Source: Linyphia triangularis (lineage: Eukaryota > Arthropoda > Arachnida > Araneae > Linyphiidae). From it: a stretch of 64,000 nt of DNA. Positions 1 through 12,600 of this stretch are shown one piece after another. The stretch spans positions 5,088,001 to 5,152,000 of the forward strand of contig OZ021722.1 of NCBI GenBank assembly GCA_963978545.1. Direction: 5' to 3'. The translations under genes were made by a program, and so were the position numbers. Every line of letters begins with the position of its first letter. The stretch's first letter is position 1. The notes under the pieces are model-generated. The model was not told the DNA's origin and searched no databases. It was given only the letters and a program-made list of their open reading frames with translations.

Positions 1-881
1 CGAAAAGCTTCAACAGAAGTCATACGGTCCACCTCTAAAAGTTTCTGGCGTACGCTGTTCTATGGCCAAGCTTCATTAATGCAAAAATATCAACCCTTAA
101 TCTTTAAATGATACAACGCCTTAAGAAACATGGCATGCCATTTTGGAACTATACTATTGGAAATATAGAAAGGCTCACCAAATGGATTATATTTTTAGAC
201 ATAAGGCATTCTTAAGAGTGCATTTAAAAAAAAAAAAAAGAGCATATTTGGCAACAACATCTTTTATACAAAAGACAATGTTAATTCAACTTACAAAAAA
301 AATTCAACAAATATTAAAACACATTCTATCATAAGGAAATTTTTAAACGTTATTATAAATAAAGTGTGAATTTATTTTTCTCGATAAAGATACGTCACCA
401 ATTTTCAAATCGTTATAATTAGTTTTCATTTTTTAAAGATTGAGTGTCAATATTTTTGTGTTTTATTTCTCAAATAAACGATTCATTTCCAGTTAATGCT
501 TTGCACCTTTTTTGCTAACAATGTGAACAAAACTTTTAATTTACGATTAAGATTAAGATTTTTTTGGATTTCTGAACATTTTCAGTACCAACATAATCGG
601 TCATTTGTGATGCAGTTGACTGTCCTAACCAGCTCCATCTTTATACTTAAGACGGCGTTTCCTTCGTAGATGTTAAAATAATATAACCCATAAAAACAAA
701 GTTTTCAACATAAATCCTGTATATGCATTGCCAATTTTTATATTCTTTAACACAGCTCCGTTTCTGTTGTCAGCGTATGTTTGTTATTTGCAAATAATTT
801 TAAGTATTAAAAATATCGCTATCAGCAGAATATGCGGAAAAGTAAATTCTTAAATTTTATTCATTAAAAGTTCGTGTGAAT

Positions 882-1230
882 TTATGCACTCGCATCCAAA
901 TATGTTTTATTTAATAAAACAGTTTTGGCAACAGGAGAGAATTTCTTCAACGATCGGTTGATCGTTGAAGAAATTCTCTCCTGTTGCCAAAACTGGATAA
1001 ATGCTATTTCCACGCGATTGGATAACGGAAAGTTTTTTGTTTTTTTTGTATTCCGCAAAAACGATCTTTCAGTGACAGTGACCAAAATTTGATAGATTGC
1101 ATTGTCATCAACATCAAATCTATCTGCCAAGTTTCAGCCCAATTGGATGACGAGAAGGGGGTTAATTTGGCCTCTACAGATATAAACCCACACACAAAGA
1201 CACAAAATTTAAGTTAATATTTAATAAACT
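882..1230. repeat. Dispersed repeat in intron 4 of CAP copy C
   Basis: Related sequence occurs at 23000-23290 (right arm), 9150-9420, 9716-9920, 41150-41500 and 47085-47290. Shared landmarks are a block about 'catccaatcggactgaaact', a block about 'gatttgatgttgatgacaat', and 'ttttggcaacagga'. The copies run in both orientations. It is an interspersed element of unknown class, and part of the similarity to 41150-41700 may be ancestral intron homology between the paralogues. Confidence 0.6.
921..994. repeat. Perfect 34-bp-stem hairpin
   Basis: The stem is 921-954 and 961-994, with a 6-base loop (cggttg). The arms are exact reverse complements, starting agttttggcaacagg. The counterpart at 23177-23250 in the right arm has one stem mismatch. 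It lies inside the dispersed repeat of intron 4. It could be two abutting copies of the repeat end (head to head) rather than a functional RNA hairpin. Confidence 0.9.
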
Positions 1231-1320
1231 AATTTGTGACCACCACTGTTCTACACAATATGACTTTTCTTAACAAATCGTTTAGTAGATGTCAATAAAT
1301 TAACTGAAACTTTTTTACAG

Positions 1321-1406
1321 TGGAAATTTTATAAGCCAATCTATTTACGTGACAGGAGAACCTTGCACTAAATGTGGAAGATGTGGAACAATACCTGGTC
1401 TGTGTG
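1321..1406 (+). CDS. Exon 5 of a third CAP gene (copy C), Cys-rich tail; gene continues upstream of the window
   Basis: This 86-nt exon is bounded by a pyrimidine-rich acceptor (ttttttacag, ending at 1320) and a gtatgt donor at 1407. Read in phase with the exon-4 pattern of copies A and B, it starts with the GN pair that closes the CAP2 motif. It then gives a short tail with four Cys in a C-x2-C-x2-C-x6-C pattern. It has the same length and phase as exon 5 of copy A (22777-22862) but differs at 8 of 28 residues. Exons 1-4 must lie before base 1. No downstream exon was identified. If the donor is not used, the frame closes within about five codons, so this may be the last coding exon. The product is expected to be secreted. 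Confidence 0.8.
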
Positions 1407-4400
1407 GTATGTATATATAGATTACACATACATAGATCTTACACATAAATTAAGACAAATTCAGTTTGTAAAGTTTTGAAAAAATTATTTCTTAGCATCA
1501 AAATATATCTACAAATAAAACACTTCAATACCCCCCTGTTTTTAATTCACAATAATGGTCTTTTAATATAAATTTTGTTACCACAATAACAATTTTAAGG
1601 ACCCGTGAAAAGAAGTATTAGTTTTGGCCAACAATTTAAACACCATAAATGGTCGGCATAACAAGTTACCATCTTGTAATATTTATTTAAAAAATACAAA
1701 ATATCTAAGCATAAAGGAAGATTTTTTGTATTGAAGGATAAACTGTGCGTATGTTAATAGATATTTATTTCATTAAAACATTAATTTTAGAAGGAATTAA
1801 TATTTATTTTTCTGTGCCAACAATAGATATTCTACTTATAAGCAAAAACAAATAATTCGTGATTCGAAATTATTCACACCACAAAACAAACACTTGTTTG
1901 GTTTGGTTTTTAATAAGAGTATCTTAAACTAAAGAATTAAACGAGTTTTAGAAAAATATTATATATTCTTATTAATTTTAATTGGTATTCAGTGATTAGT
2001 GAAAGAAATACCAAATATTCCATAACAACAAATATTTTGAGTGTAGTATAAATAACAAAATATTTTTGTTATACATCACGTGAAAAGATCAAATTGTAGA
2101 ACAATTTTATAAAAGTTACCAGCAACATATTTTTGAGTAATTGTTATAAATTTAATAATTAAAGTGAACACAATTAAAAAAGTTATTCCCTATGATGACA
2201 TTACAAACTAAAACATGTGCATAGTAAGCAGAGTTATTTGGCTGGAGATATCATAGAGAGGGATGAGACATGTCCTATCACTCTCTACGCACAACGTTTC
2301 AATAAAAGAACTTATTATTAAAAACATGCTGGTTTTAGGCTTAACCTAACTCCTACTTCATAAAACTTATATTACTACATCATTGAAAACCATTATGTTG
2401 CCAATAATAAAAGATATTGAAAACTTATATTGAAAATGAAGAAAGGTACTTGCTTATAGGGTTGCAAAATAGCGTTTCCGTTGCATAACCTCATAAAAAC
2501 CTGCAACTAAAATGATTCCTAGCTCGAAGTATGAAACTATGAACTTCACCTGGTGAAAGAATAAGAAATTAAAAAAAAAAAAAAAAAGAAAAAAATGTTT
2601 TAATTGGAAGTTATTCAGGTGACCCATCCATCCCTTCTCTTCCCGACGTAATATTATTCCTTATACATTATATTTAACAGCACAGAAATTCAAAGAATGT
2701 ATGCAAAAAGTGTTAAATCTAATATTTGTTTCAAATGAGTGGCAACATTTTTCGTTCTTCTGCACGAATGCCTTAAGATTAATAATATCAATCTGTCCAA
2801 AGCACATTCTATGCCTTCCACATAAAAGAAATGATTACAGTTAATCTTCCAAACCCATATAATATTTGCATTTCAGTCTCTGGAAACAATTAATCATCTA
2901 CAGTCTTTTATTCCTTTTCTTCCAATGCTTTTAAAAGGTCTTTTTCGAAGCTTGTTCCAAGTTCTGACAATGATCACCATGAACAGGCGATTAATTTTCC
3001 GGTTGCAGACGTTTTCGATTCCCTTCACCGGAACAGGTTTAGTCAAATATAAACTTCATTTAACAATTCGCATTTCTTATTTTGTGTCTCGTATCGGAAT
3101 AGTTTCATCGTTTAGTTTTTGAGAAGCGTATTTCGTTTTTTAGTTTCCATCGAAGATGGTATTTGATGGACCATCGATTCAATTTCGGTCACGCATCTTC
3201 TCAGCACGATGCATTCCCATTTCATTTTTGTTTCTCGAATAATTCCAAGCACCTCCATCAACTACTGGAATAACTTCGGGGAAGCCAATTGGTTTCCTTA
3301 ATTCAAGGGGAGTGGGAGACGGGGGGGGGGGGGGGGTCTGTGACATGACATTTTTTCAGATTATTAATTTTGAGTTAATTAATAGTGATACCTCATATAT
3401 AATTATAACTTATTTTGAAGTATTTTATCACTATTTTAAATAAACAAAATGTTGGTATTTAATACATGTTTATTTAACTTCAAAGCCGAATTTCTGAAAA
3501 TGTCGTTTTTTCATGTTTGGCGACCCATAGTTTAAAATCTATTTGACAATGCTTGAATTTTTTTTACATGTTCCTCTAATGTATTTGAGTTGTTTAATTC
3601 GAGGAATAAATAGTAAGTAGCATACTTAAAAAAAAAAAAAAAATTAGTCGAAAATTTTAACAATTTTTGAAAAATAATTTTAGAAAGTCACAATTATTTT
3701 AATTTTCAAAAAGGAATAAAAATCTCATATCAAAGTATTCATAAGTATCCAAATATTTTACTGTAAGTTTCATAATGATTGGCGAATCGGTTATTAAATA
3801 ACATGCCCCCAAAGTAGTTGAATTTAACATGGGCTCCTATGGAGTTATCGGACCCCCTTATAAAAGTAAACGAACAATTCTCTGCTGTACTTGGATTTTG
3901 GATCTCTTGGCATTTTGGATCTTTTCTCAATTAGTAAACAGATTATATTTTTAAAATTACGATGAATCTAGTAGTTATGTTTTTTTTTTTTTTTTTTTTG
4001 TAGTTATAATTTTGAAAAACAATTATTTTAACTCGGTCAAATAAGCATCGTATATAGCTCCAGTTCTTCTTAAAATATGCTGGAAGTTTTGAAAGGTTGA
4101 TGCAGAATTTTAAAATTGAAGTAATGAGGGGTAAATGAGGGGTAAAAATTAAGTTTTGCGATGGTTTGGACATAATTATTATTATTATTATTTTAATGTG
4201 TTTTTTAGAACGGTGCTCGCGATTCGGCATTGATTGGCCAATCTTCCGAGAACCCCTACTTTGACATTGGCCAATACCACTGTGCTACCTGAGATGAAGT
4301 TAGTTCTTAAATTGTTGGATGGCAGCACATACTCATTTCTCTTTGCATGCTTTCAAGAAACAAGAATGGAAGACGTTGTAAGACCAAGGTGAATGCCTAG

Positions 4401-5807
4401 CATATTGAAAATCGTCCATGTGTTTACATATGAAAAAAATTGCTTGTGCCGCCATCCAATAATTGGCGAAAGAACTTCATCGAAGTGCATTTCAAAGTAC
4501 CAATTAGACCAAAGCGTTTAAAGCAGCAGGGTGAGAAAACTTATAATTCCAGTCAGTAAATAAGTTAAAACGAACCTCTAGTTTTCTTCATTCTTATCTA
4601 AAACCCAACCCTGTTGTCGCTCACTTCAAATTCAAAGCCAAACATGTGAGTTAACACATCATATGGCTTACACCCAGATCGGCATCACAAAATATCATAT
4701 AATAAACGAAGTATTACTGTGCACGCTCAATATAACCAAATAAATAGCATACACATGAAAATAATCACAAAAGAGTAGTGTACCGAATCAGAACTCTTAC
4801 AGATAAAAAAAAAAGATTCCATCCCGTCAAAATTGAAATGTTAGTTTTTAATTAATATTTAAATTAGTGTCTAAATAAAATTATTTACTATTTATGTCTG
4901 AAAAACTTTCGTGTGTTTTCAGAAAACATTTTTGCCCGTTTTGTGGATCAGAAAATATAATACTTTTTATTTATTGGACGGTGTGAGCCTGACAATCATA
5001 AGATTGTGTTTCATTGGCTAAATCACAAAACATAAAAAAAAAAAAATCTCAACTCATACAGTCCTTTTCAAAAGAACTTTCGTAAAACTTGATGGAAGAA
5101 AATTGTGCAAAATATTTCGGATGCAACAATGGAAAACAAAAATGTATTCACATAATTCCGAAATATTTTCCATTCATACGGAGTAAACAAAAGAAATTAT
5201 TAAGCATTATTTAAAAGCATTTTCCACTGAACAATAATTAAATTACATAAGCGTTTAAGCACTTAGTTTTGCAATATTCAGAAGAAGTAATTATTTTGGT
5301 TATGTAACGAAATTTTGCCTAGCATAGTTTTCAGACATTTTCGATTAAACTCAATTGTATTTATTGCAAAAAAATTATGCAAAATATTTTTTTATTATAA
5401 CTTTAGAATTTCAATGTGTAAATGTGCAAACAATAATGTCACTATTCACAAATAAAGGTTGCAGGATGAAAGATAATCATTTAAAAGAAACGAATTGCTA
5501 GAAATTTTGACTCATACAGATCTATCTTTTTATTGTAATTTCTAACAGTTTGTGGCAACAAAAATATTTAGCGATTGGAAATCTCCTTTCTCGCTAGTAA
5601 GTTAAGTATAATCAGATTAATTAAAAATCATTTTCTCTTCATCTGGTATCTATTGGTAAGTATTTTGCTATTTATCTATATGCGAGATAAATTTTAAATT
5701 TTCATCGCTTATAAAATTACACAACGCATTTTTGGATTGTTTATCTAAAATTAGGTTAAAGTGAACAGATGCCATTTCAAATGCTTTAAGAAGTTTACCA
5801 AATACAA
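1407..5807. other. Noncoding 3' flank of CAP copy C (left arm)
   Basis: No supportable gene was seen. The DNA is AT-rich and almost fully mirrored at 15600-20086 and 22616-22776. It contains a G-run at 3319-3337, A/T runs, and two degenerate blocks of a dispersed repeat near 4020-4310 and 5920-6185. Those blocks carry a recurring 'ggccaat...ctgtgctacctg' end and recur at 8860-8940, 15215-15460 and 17310-17560. The 65-residue frame at 2925-3122 is conserved between the arms only because the DNA is. Confidence 0.6.
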
Positions 5808-6540
5808 AATGATAGCATTACAGTAATGTTACAGGATTACAATATTGTTATCTCATTACAGAATTGTCCTCTCATTAGCACAATAACTTTGGCCAATCCC
5901 GATGCGAAATATCGTAAACCGGTCATTGGAAGCTATATTGGCCAATATCGTCCAATGCTACAAAAAATATACTGGAAGTTTTGAAATCTCGATGTGCAGT
6001 TATAAAATTGAAATATTTAGTTTTTAAGAAAGAACGGAGGGCAAAAATACGTTCTGTGATGCTTTTGAAACATATTTTTTTTAAATTGTGTTTTTTTGAA
6101 AAGATGTTAATTTTGGCTAGAATTGGCCAATCTCCCAGTACTCCTGTTCCCGACATTTGCCAATTCCGCTGTGCTACCTGGGTTATAGCATTACAATATT
6201 GTTATAGCATTACAGTTGGTAGTATAAATTAATTGCTAGAGCATTATAACATTGTTATAGCTTTATAGTATTTTTTAATGCATTATAGTATACTTATAGC
6301 TTAACAGTATTGTTTTAGTGTACAGTATTGTTATAGAGGTTGGTTGGTTGAGTTTTTTTGGCACAAGGGCTTCACTAGGGCCATGCTGTGCCATAGTATT
6401 GTTATAGAATTGCAAGTTATGGTATTACAGTATTGGTTTATCATTACAGTATTGTTATAGCTTTATAATATTGCTATGTCATTACAGTATTGTTATAGTA
6501 TTATAATACTGGTATATCATTACACACAGTTAAACATTCG
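5808..6540. repeat. Degenerate minisatellite, about 18-20 bp units
   Basis: Units resemble 'atagcattacagtattgtt' and recur irregularly at 5808-5880 and 6175-6540. They are interrupted by other repeat pieces, including a SINE-like tail (ttggttggttg plus 'gggccatgctgtgcca') at 6338-6400. The mirrored block in the right arm is 14925-15200 and 15535-15600. Confidence 0.7.
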
Positions 6541-6550
6541 TATCCTTTCT

Positions 6551-6705
6551 TACACCAAATATTGGTCCCCATTTGGCTGCAACCAACACTTTGTGCTTAG
6601 TTTCACGATTTAATGGTGCTTACTCGAACCGTAAGCACTATTAAATAGTGAAACTAAGAACCAAATGTTGGTGGCAGCTAAATGGGAAAAATTTGTTTGG
6701 TGCAA
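6551..6705. mobile_element. Palindromic MITE-like element
   Basis: Two arms of about 70 bp are inverted around a short centre near 6624. Outer ends resemble 'caccaaatattggt' and 'tttgtttggtg', and inner ends resemble 'ttagtttcacgatttaatgg'. The same element is at 14738-14905 in the right arm, so it predates the inverted duplication. No target-site duplication could be fixed with confidence. Confidence 0.65.
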
Positions 6706-7049
6706 TAATGTTATAGCACAACAGTATTATTATATCATAACAGTTATGATTCCATTATTCTAACCATTACAATATATTAAAAAACTTTTCCCAAGATGGG
6801 CAATTTAAAACTGGCGCCGCAAACACTAGGGATGGATGAATCCAGGAAGTACTAGAGCAAATTTAGCATCGAAATTTAAAAAAAATTCCTGTGCCACTTT
6901 TATTTTAACCAAACTTTGCAATCCGTCTCAGTACGAAATTTCCGTATAAAATTACATTGGCTACAGACACTAGAGATAAATCAAATGAAAGGTTTAGTTT
7001 ACCTGGTTTCCTATTCCTAAACTCAACCTTAAGATATCTTCTTATATTA

Positions 7050-7611
7050 CAAGGTGAGACCGAAAAGTAAGGTAACTGATGTCATAATAATCACTGTATT
7101 ATATATTTGCAGATAAATACATCACTGTCCTTCAAAGTAGTTCCCGCCGTCTACAATACACTTCTGACAACGTTCGTACAAGGGCTCTTGAAACTTCTGA
7201 AAAAGTCCTCCTTTGAGACTCCCTTAAGTTCCTTGGTAACAGCAGCTTGATTGTCTGAGATGCTTGAAAATCGGTTTCCCTTCTGTGCCAATTTCAGTCG
7301 TGGAAACAGGAAAAAATCTGCTGGCGCTAGATCAAGGGAATAAGAATTTTTTCATCATTCCTCGACTGAAATTGACACTGAAGGGAAACCGATTTTCAAG
7401 CATCTCAGACATTCAAGCTGCTGTTACCAAGGAACTTAAGACAGTCTCAAAAGAGGACTTTTTCAGAAGTTTCAAGAACTTGTATGAACGTTGTCAGAAG
7501 TATATTGTAGACGGCGGGAACTACTTTGAAGGACAGTGATGTATTTATCTGCAAATATATAATACAGTGATTATTATGACATCAGTCGCATTACTTTTCG
7601 GTCTCACCTTG
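7050..7611. mobile_element. Fold-back mariner derivative with duplicated transposase C-terminus
   Basis: This 562-bp element is flanked by TA (7048-7049 and 7612-7613). Termini are CAAGGTGAGACC and its reverse complement. Each half carries the same 3' terminal part of a mariner-family transposase in opposite orientation. On the plus strand it runs from about 7390 to the stop at 7537-7539, and on the minus strand it ends near 7124. The recognisable C-terminus includes KELKTVSKEDFFRSF and ends with GGNYFEGQ, as mariner transposases do. There is no DDE core, so it cannot move itself. The 91-codon frame at 7264-7539 crosses the centre of the fold-back and is not a natural gene. Confidence 0.85.
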
Positions 7612-7613
7612 TA

Positions 7614-8341
7614 TATTCATAGCTGCTATTTCGATCTAATTTTCTCTCCCCCCCCACCCTGCTGTTTACCCTGTGTAATAGATAGATATTTGATAGACTT
7701 AACTTTGTAGTTGCACCAGTTTCGAAAACTTCGGATGATGAACCTGAATATGGTGAAATCGACAATGAAGATGAAGACAAGGATTGAATAATAGAAGATC
7801 TTTTAGAGAACTGATTTAATAGTCTATGTGTTATGAACGTTACTGAAAAGAAACATTGCCATCTTTGAATAAATATTTTCTCAGTAAACCTATTAAGCTT
7901 TTATTCATGGGAGGTAATAAATATATTTACTTAACTCCAAGTTTGTCTCTGTTTTATTCATACAGCTTATGCATTATATATCTCTTATGAACTTTAATAA
8001 TTATGGTCCCTATCTGATACCTCATTCGGGATCAGATACGGAATCTATATAAAGTAATGAGCACTACCTATGCCAATTTTAAATTTATTTTTTTACTATA
8101 TGCTCTAAGGATTTGTTAACTTATATATTAATAAATAACTTGAATAAAAGTAGATTAGGTAATCTCTATTAATGTTTGGAATCTTGGTAATTTTTTTAAG
8201 AAAAGTAAGCCTTTTTCATGTTCTGAAATTATAATAACCATAGAACGTGATTATTGACAATAAGGTCAAGTATACTTTTGCTATCAGATTTGTATGCTTG
8301 GTTTGTGAGCAAAGCAATTTAAAAACACTGAAAATGATAAG
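7614..8341. other. Inner end of the left arm, no gene seen
   Basis: Mirrored at 13119-13840. It holds short acidic-looking frames (for example around 7730-7790) that are conserved between the arms without start or splice signals that I can defend. Confidence 0.5.
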
Positions 8342-8639
8342 TTATTATTACTTTCAATTGCCCATGATTTAACATAGGGTAATGACTATATTGTTTTTAG
8401 TAAACAAAAAAATCGATTCGAATTTAAATTTTTTTTTTTAATTTTTTATTTCTTCACATTTTGGAACATCCTGAAAAGAAATGTCTGTCTGTCTGTGTGT
8501 ACCTAGAAAGAACAACTCCCGGATGAATTGACCTACAATGTTCAAATTTGGTATGCGAATTGGTGGAGGTCATGAGATCTGCCATTAAGATTTTCGTCAA
8601 AATCGAGCAAGCGTGTAAGGTATATATATAAATATAAAG

Positions 8640-9400
8640 CCTTTTAGAAATAGGTTTGATGTTACAAAACCTGAAGTTTAATTTATGCTCACTACAAGAT
8701 AGCATTTAATCTAAAAGTCCGAGAGGCCTACAAATCGGGATGCCTAATTAAAAACTATTCTGAATTTTTTTATAAAATGCAGAAAAATGCCAGCAAATTA
8801 AGAATAAAACGACGTGTTTTTATTAAAAAAATAAATAAAATTTGTATAATTTGAAAAGACGCTTGAATTTCAACCAGAATTAACCAATAGAAACTCCTGT
8901 TTCCGACATTGGTCAATACTGCTGTGCTTTGTGGGAAGTGGTATGTTGAATGAATAGCTGTGGAATTTAAAATACATCGGTTTGAAAAATTGATTGATCA
9001 TAGTTCCCTTTTTCGTAAATGAAACGATAAAATCCTTCTCCTATATTCTTATTTTACAATGACGCCGTTGCCACCTATCAAATAATTTTGCATACCAGTC
9101 TATTTAAACTTTCACCCCTTTTTATTAAATCCTTTATATTAACTTCGATTTTTCGATTTTGTGTGTATGTTTGTCGATGGCGGGCAGATCTGCTAAGGCC
9201 TAATTAATCCCCTTGACTTCATCCAATCGGACTGAAACTTGCCAGATAGATTCGATGTCGATGACAATGCATTCTGTCAAATTTTGGTGGTTGTCAATGT
9301 CTCTAAGAGATCGTTTTTACGGAATTCTAATAAAACCAACTTGTCGTCATCCAATCGTGCTGAATAGCACTTAGTGAGGCGATTAAGGTGCCCGTTGAAA
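8640..9400 (+). repeat. Dispersed repeat collinear with 40894-41420
   Basis: Shared stretches include 'gctcactacaagatag', 'agttccctttttcgtaaatg', 'tttgtcgatggcgggcagat' and 'gatagattcgatgtcgatga'. The order and orientation are the same as at 40894-41420, which lies in intron 4 of CAP gene B. It is either a transposable element or a duplicated piece of a CAP-gene intron. Confidence 0.75.
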
Positions 9401-12239
9401 AATGGTGAATGTAACAAACACTTCAATTTAATAAACACGAAATATTTATCAATAATTCAATTTTTCGTATAAAATTGTCCAAATGAAAATTATTTCTGAA
9501 ATATATATATTTATATGAAACGATAAAAATACATTTGACAAAATAATTGTTTTTAATGAAGAACGTTTTGAAAATCCATATTGCGTGTGAATTCATCAGG
9601 AAAATTGAGTGCATCATTTCGATTTTCGCTGACAACATATTCAGCTCTATAACAGATATTCGAGAGTTATCATCAATTAAATCAATTATCTTCCTATTCA
9701 TTAACATAGTGTCGATTTTGCTGTCAGCGTGTGCTTGGTGTTTCCATCTAATTTTAAATATTAAAAACATCGCTTATCAGCAAAATATGCGGCACTCTAC
9801 GTTTCAAAATTCATCTATTAAAAATGAATGCGAGTGTATACATTCACATCCAAATATATTTTATTTATTCTGATTAAAATAATTTTGGCAACAGGAAAGA
9901 GTTTCGACTGTGATTGGTTAAAATTTATTCACTTATGTCTTTACAGAGTGAGGCAGGCAGTGAATCAGTTGTCAAGGTAACTCTAACAGTAATTATTTCT
10001 GATTTTTTTTTTTTTTTTTTTTTTGCAACAATTATTTATTTATTTTTTTCCTTTTTATGCAAACCACAATCGATAAATGAAATGCCAATTTAAAGAGGCA
10101 CTCAACCTTAAAAATTGCAACATTTTGCAATTTTTTTTCTTTTTTTATGATAGTTTGGTTGGCTATAATTACAGTTTAGAATCTTTTAAATAAGCATGCA
10201 AAATTTTAAAACTGCATCTACTTTCTTGAATGAGTCATGTGACATTTTGTTCTGGATCATAGGATGATCTTCTTAAAAAATAAAAACCGTTAAATCAATT
10301 TTTTCTGGCTTTTTTTATATTAGGTTTTTGAATTTTTTTTTTTTTAATTAATGGAGAAATTTTATATTTTTAGTTAGACATGTTGTAAAATATGTTTATT
10401 TCATAAATTAGCACTCTAATTAGCAGAATAAGTTGTAGTTTTCTTTTTTCTTAATACTAAAGTAAAATTACTGCAGATTTCTGGAATTTTTCTTTTTGTT
10501 ATTACGAATAACAATTATATTATTATTAAATTAGTACGAGTATTCCATATTTTAATGTAATTTTTTATATAATATGATTCAAAGACATTTTTACAAAAGA
10601 TTACGAAACATTTGTATTAAAAAAGCCTTAGCATTTTAAAAAATTTGAAATTTGTAAATTTTTTAAGAAAATCAAATATATATATGTATGAAAAATATTG
10701 CTCTTTCATATAATTTTAAATAAGGGACATCTAGATTTTTTTTTATTTAAAAATACAATAATAAAAAAAAGTAGCTGGTAGAGCGTTGCCTTAGGGGTTA
10801 AAACCTGGATTATGACGAATAGTTTATTTAAAATTTCACATTGTGCTATTTGTTTGAAAACCGAAAATGAAACTTTTATTTTGGTAATCTATGAGAAAAT
10901 ACTCTTAAGTAACGGATGCATCGCTACTTTGTAATGATAATCTCCTTTCCCCCCGCCATCGCACTTTAAATTCATTACTACTTGAAAGATGTAGTTCCAC
11001 GAGTTAAATAATTTTCTTCATTAATTGTTAAGCAATAGAGCTTAAAAAAAAAAAGTTTTATTGGAAACTTCATGATGCTGGTACGATCTACTGACGAGTA
11101 GTTTTTAAGTAAATTATTTGAATATCGAAGTTACATTTTTGTAGTTTTGTTCTCTATGAGATGCGACTTTATGTTGTTATAACAATGAAGACTATTTTGA
11201 GGGTATTTCATGAGAGAAGTCTCTATGTAATTTGGTAATCTAAGAGAAGGAACTAGACATAAGGTACTCTATGTAGAGTGCATTCTGAATTGGGGATGCT
11301 TTTACTCAGTATTACTGTGTTTGAGATACAGTTCTATGCTTTAAACAATTACTTTAATTGTTTGTTAATTAATCAAACTGAAATGTTTAAAAAAGTTCCA
11401 TTAGATACTCTGATGGATATGCGTTACATGATTTTTTAGCATACAGACCAGCTACATATTCTGTGCCGTGCCGAGTTCTGCTTTTCAAATCATGTTTTAT
11501 TAAATCTCGTAGCAATATCTCACTTTGATGAACTTCCAAAATTTTCATTTTTCAAAATTATCTGAAATGCATCGGCTACTTGCGGGTCCATTAGTAGTCT
11601 AAGTTTCTACTTTAACCCTCTGAGCGTCCAGGGAATGGACACAATTGTACAGTTGTTTTCCCTGCAATAATTTTAAAATTATATTTCTGATTCAAATATA
11701 TAATTTTTTTAAATTATTTTTTATTTATTTTGTTTTAAACGGGTTTTAAAGTATCATCCAAATAAAAATATTTAAAAAAGTATTTTATTTTAAATATTAT
11801 TTATAAATTAAAAAATGTTGTGTACGGGTGGAAATTTTTTGGATCAAAGGACGTCCATGAACCTCAGAAGGTTAAAGTGAACTGAAAAACATATTTTCAG
11901 TTCAAATTTCCATTCAGTTATCCATGTTAAAAAAGAGAGAGAGAGAAAAAAGCAGCAACAACAACAACAAAAACCCACATAGATCAAAATGCCTAAAATT
12001 CGACCGCGTGAAATGGTATGACGAGAGAAGAAAATATTTCGAAATAGTTTTTGTTTTCTTATGTCATATCATTTTCCCTTTCTTTAACCTTTTTGTATAT
12101 TCAGGTCAAATTTCACAGCTTTATGAAAATTGAACTTTAATGTTTTATAATCACTCTGAGAATCTACTTTAGAAAATTTTGTTTGCTTGGAAAAGAAAAA
12201 TATCCCAATGCAGACATTTTTACTTTCATTTACCCATAT

Positions 12240-12600
12240 GTTAACATAGGGTGATGAAAGTACCGTTTTCGAAAGTATTGTTTTTTGCCTTTTCTCCACG
12301 TTTTGGAACCTCCTAACTTCAGAAAAGTGGTATAGAAAAAACATCTGCTTGTGTGTGCACGTGGTCAGCATAACTTTCAAACGAATTAACCTACGATGTG
12401 ACTTACGAAATTTGGTGAACGGGTTACTGCTGGCCATAGGACCTACCAATAAGATTTTCGTTTAAACTGCGCATGCGCATAAGGTAGCAGTCATTGAAAA
12501 ACATAAAAAAATCAGGTTTTTCAGTAATTGCTAAAAACTATTCTAACGAATTCGAAGCAATGAAGAAGCAAAATGTGTTGAAAGTTTGAGAGCGAAAACT
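12240..12600 (+). repeat. Dispersed repeat family with 'gtggtcagcataact' core
   Basis: The order of blocks is 'ttttggaacctcctaacttc', then 'gtgtgtgcacgtggtcagca', then 'acgaattaacctacgatgt', then 'gcatgcgcataaggtagcag'. Related copies occur at 8450-8600, 49310-49450, 51490-51790 and 56345-56960 (interrupted by a SINE). Several copies end in 'gcgatgttccacacccctag' (52025-52048, 63755-63777). The class is undetermined. Confidence 0.7.

Larger units (their letters stand above)
1..8341 (+). repeat. Left arm of a large inverted duplication
   Basis: This segment reappears in reverse complement at 13119-24147. Anchors: 1-40 pairs with 24106-24147, 1321-1406 with 22777-22862, 2925-3122 with 18494-18691 (the same 65-residue frame in both), 7050-7611 with 13844-14405, and 8279-8340 with 13119-13185. 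The match still holds at base 1, so the arm probably continues beyond the window. The arms differ by scattered substitutions, small indels, a SINE and a 2.5-kb block. They are therefore diverged genomic copies, not a trivially mirrored sequence. Confidence 0.93.

Noticed and set aside
2925..3122. 65-codon frame conserved at 18494-18691 as a possible gene
   Set aside because: The conservation follows from the inverted duplication, since the surrounding noncoding DNA is equally conserved. No signal, domain or splice sites were recognised.
7264..7539. Intact 91-residue protein starting at an ATG
   Set aside because: The first part is the antisense of the other half of the fold-back element. Only the C-terminal half is real, truncated transposase sequence.
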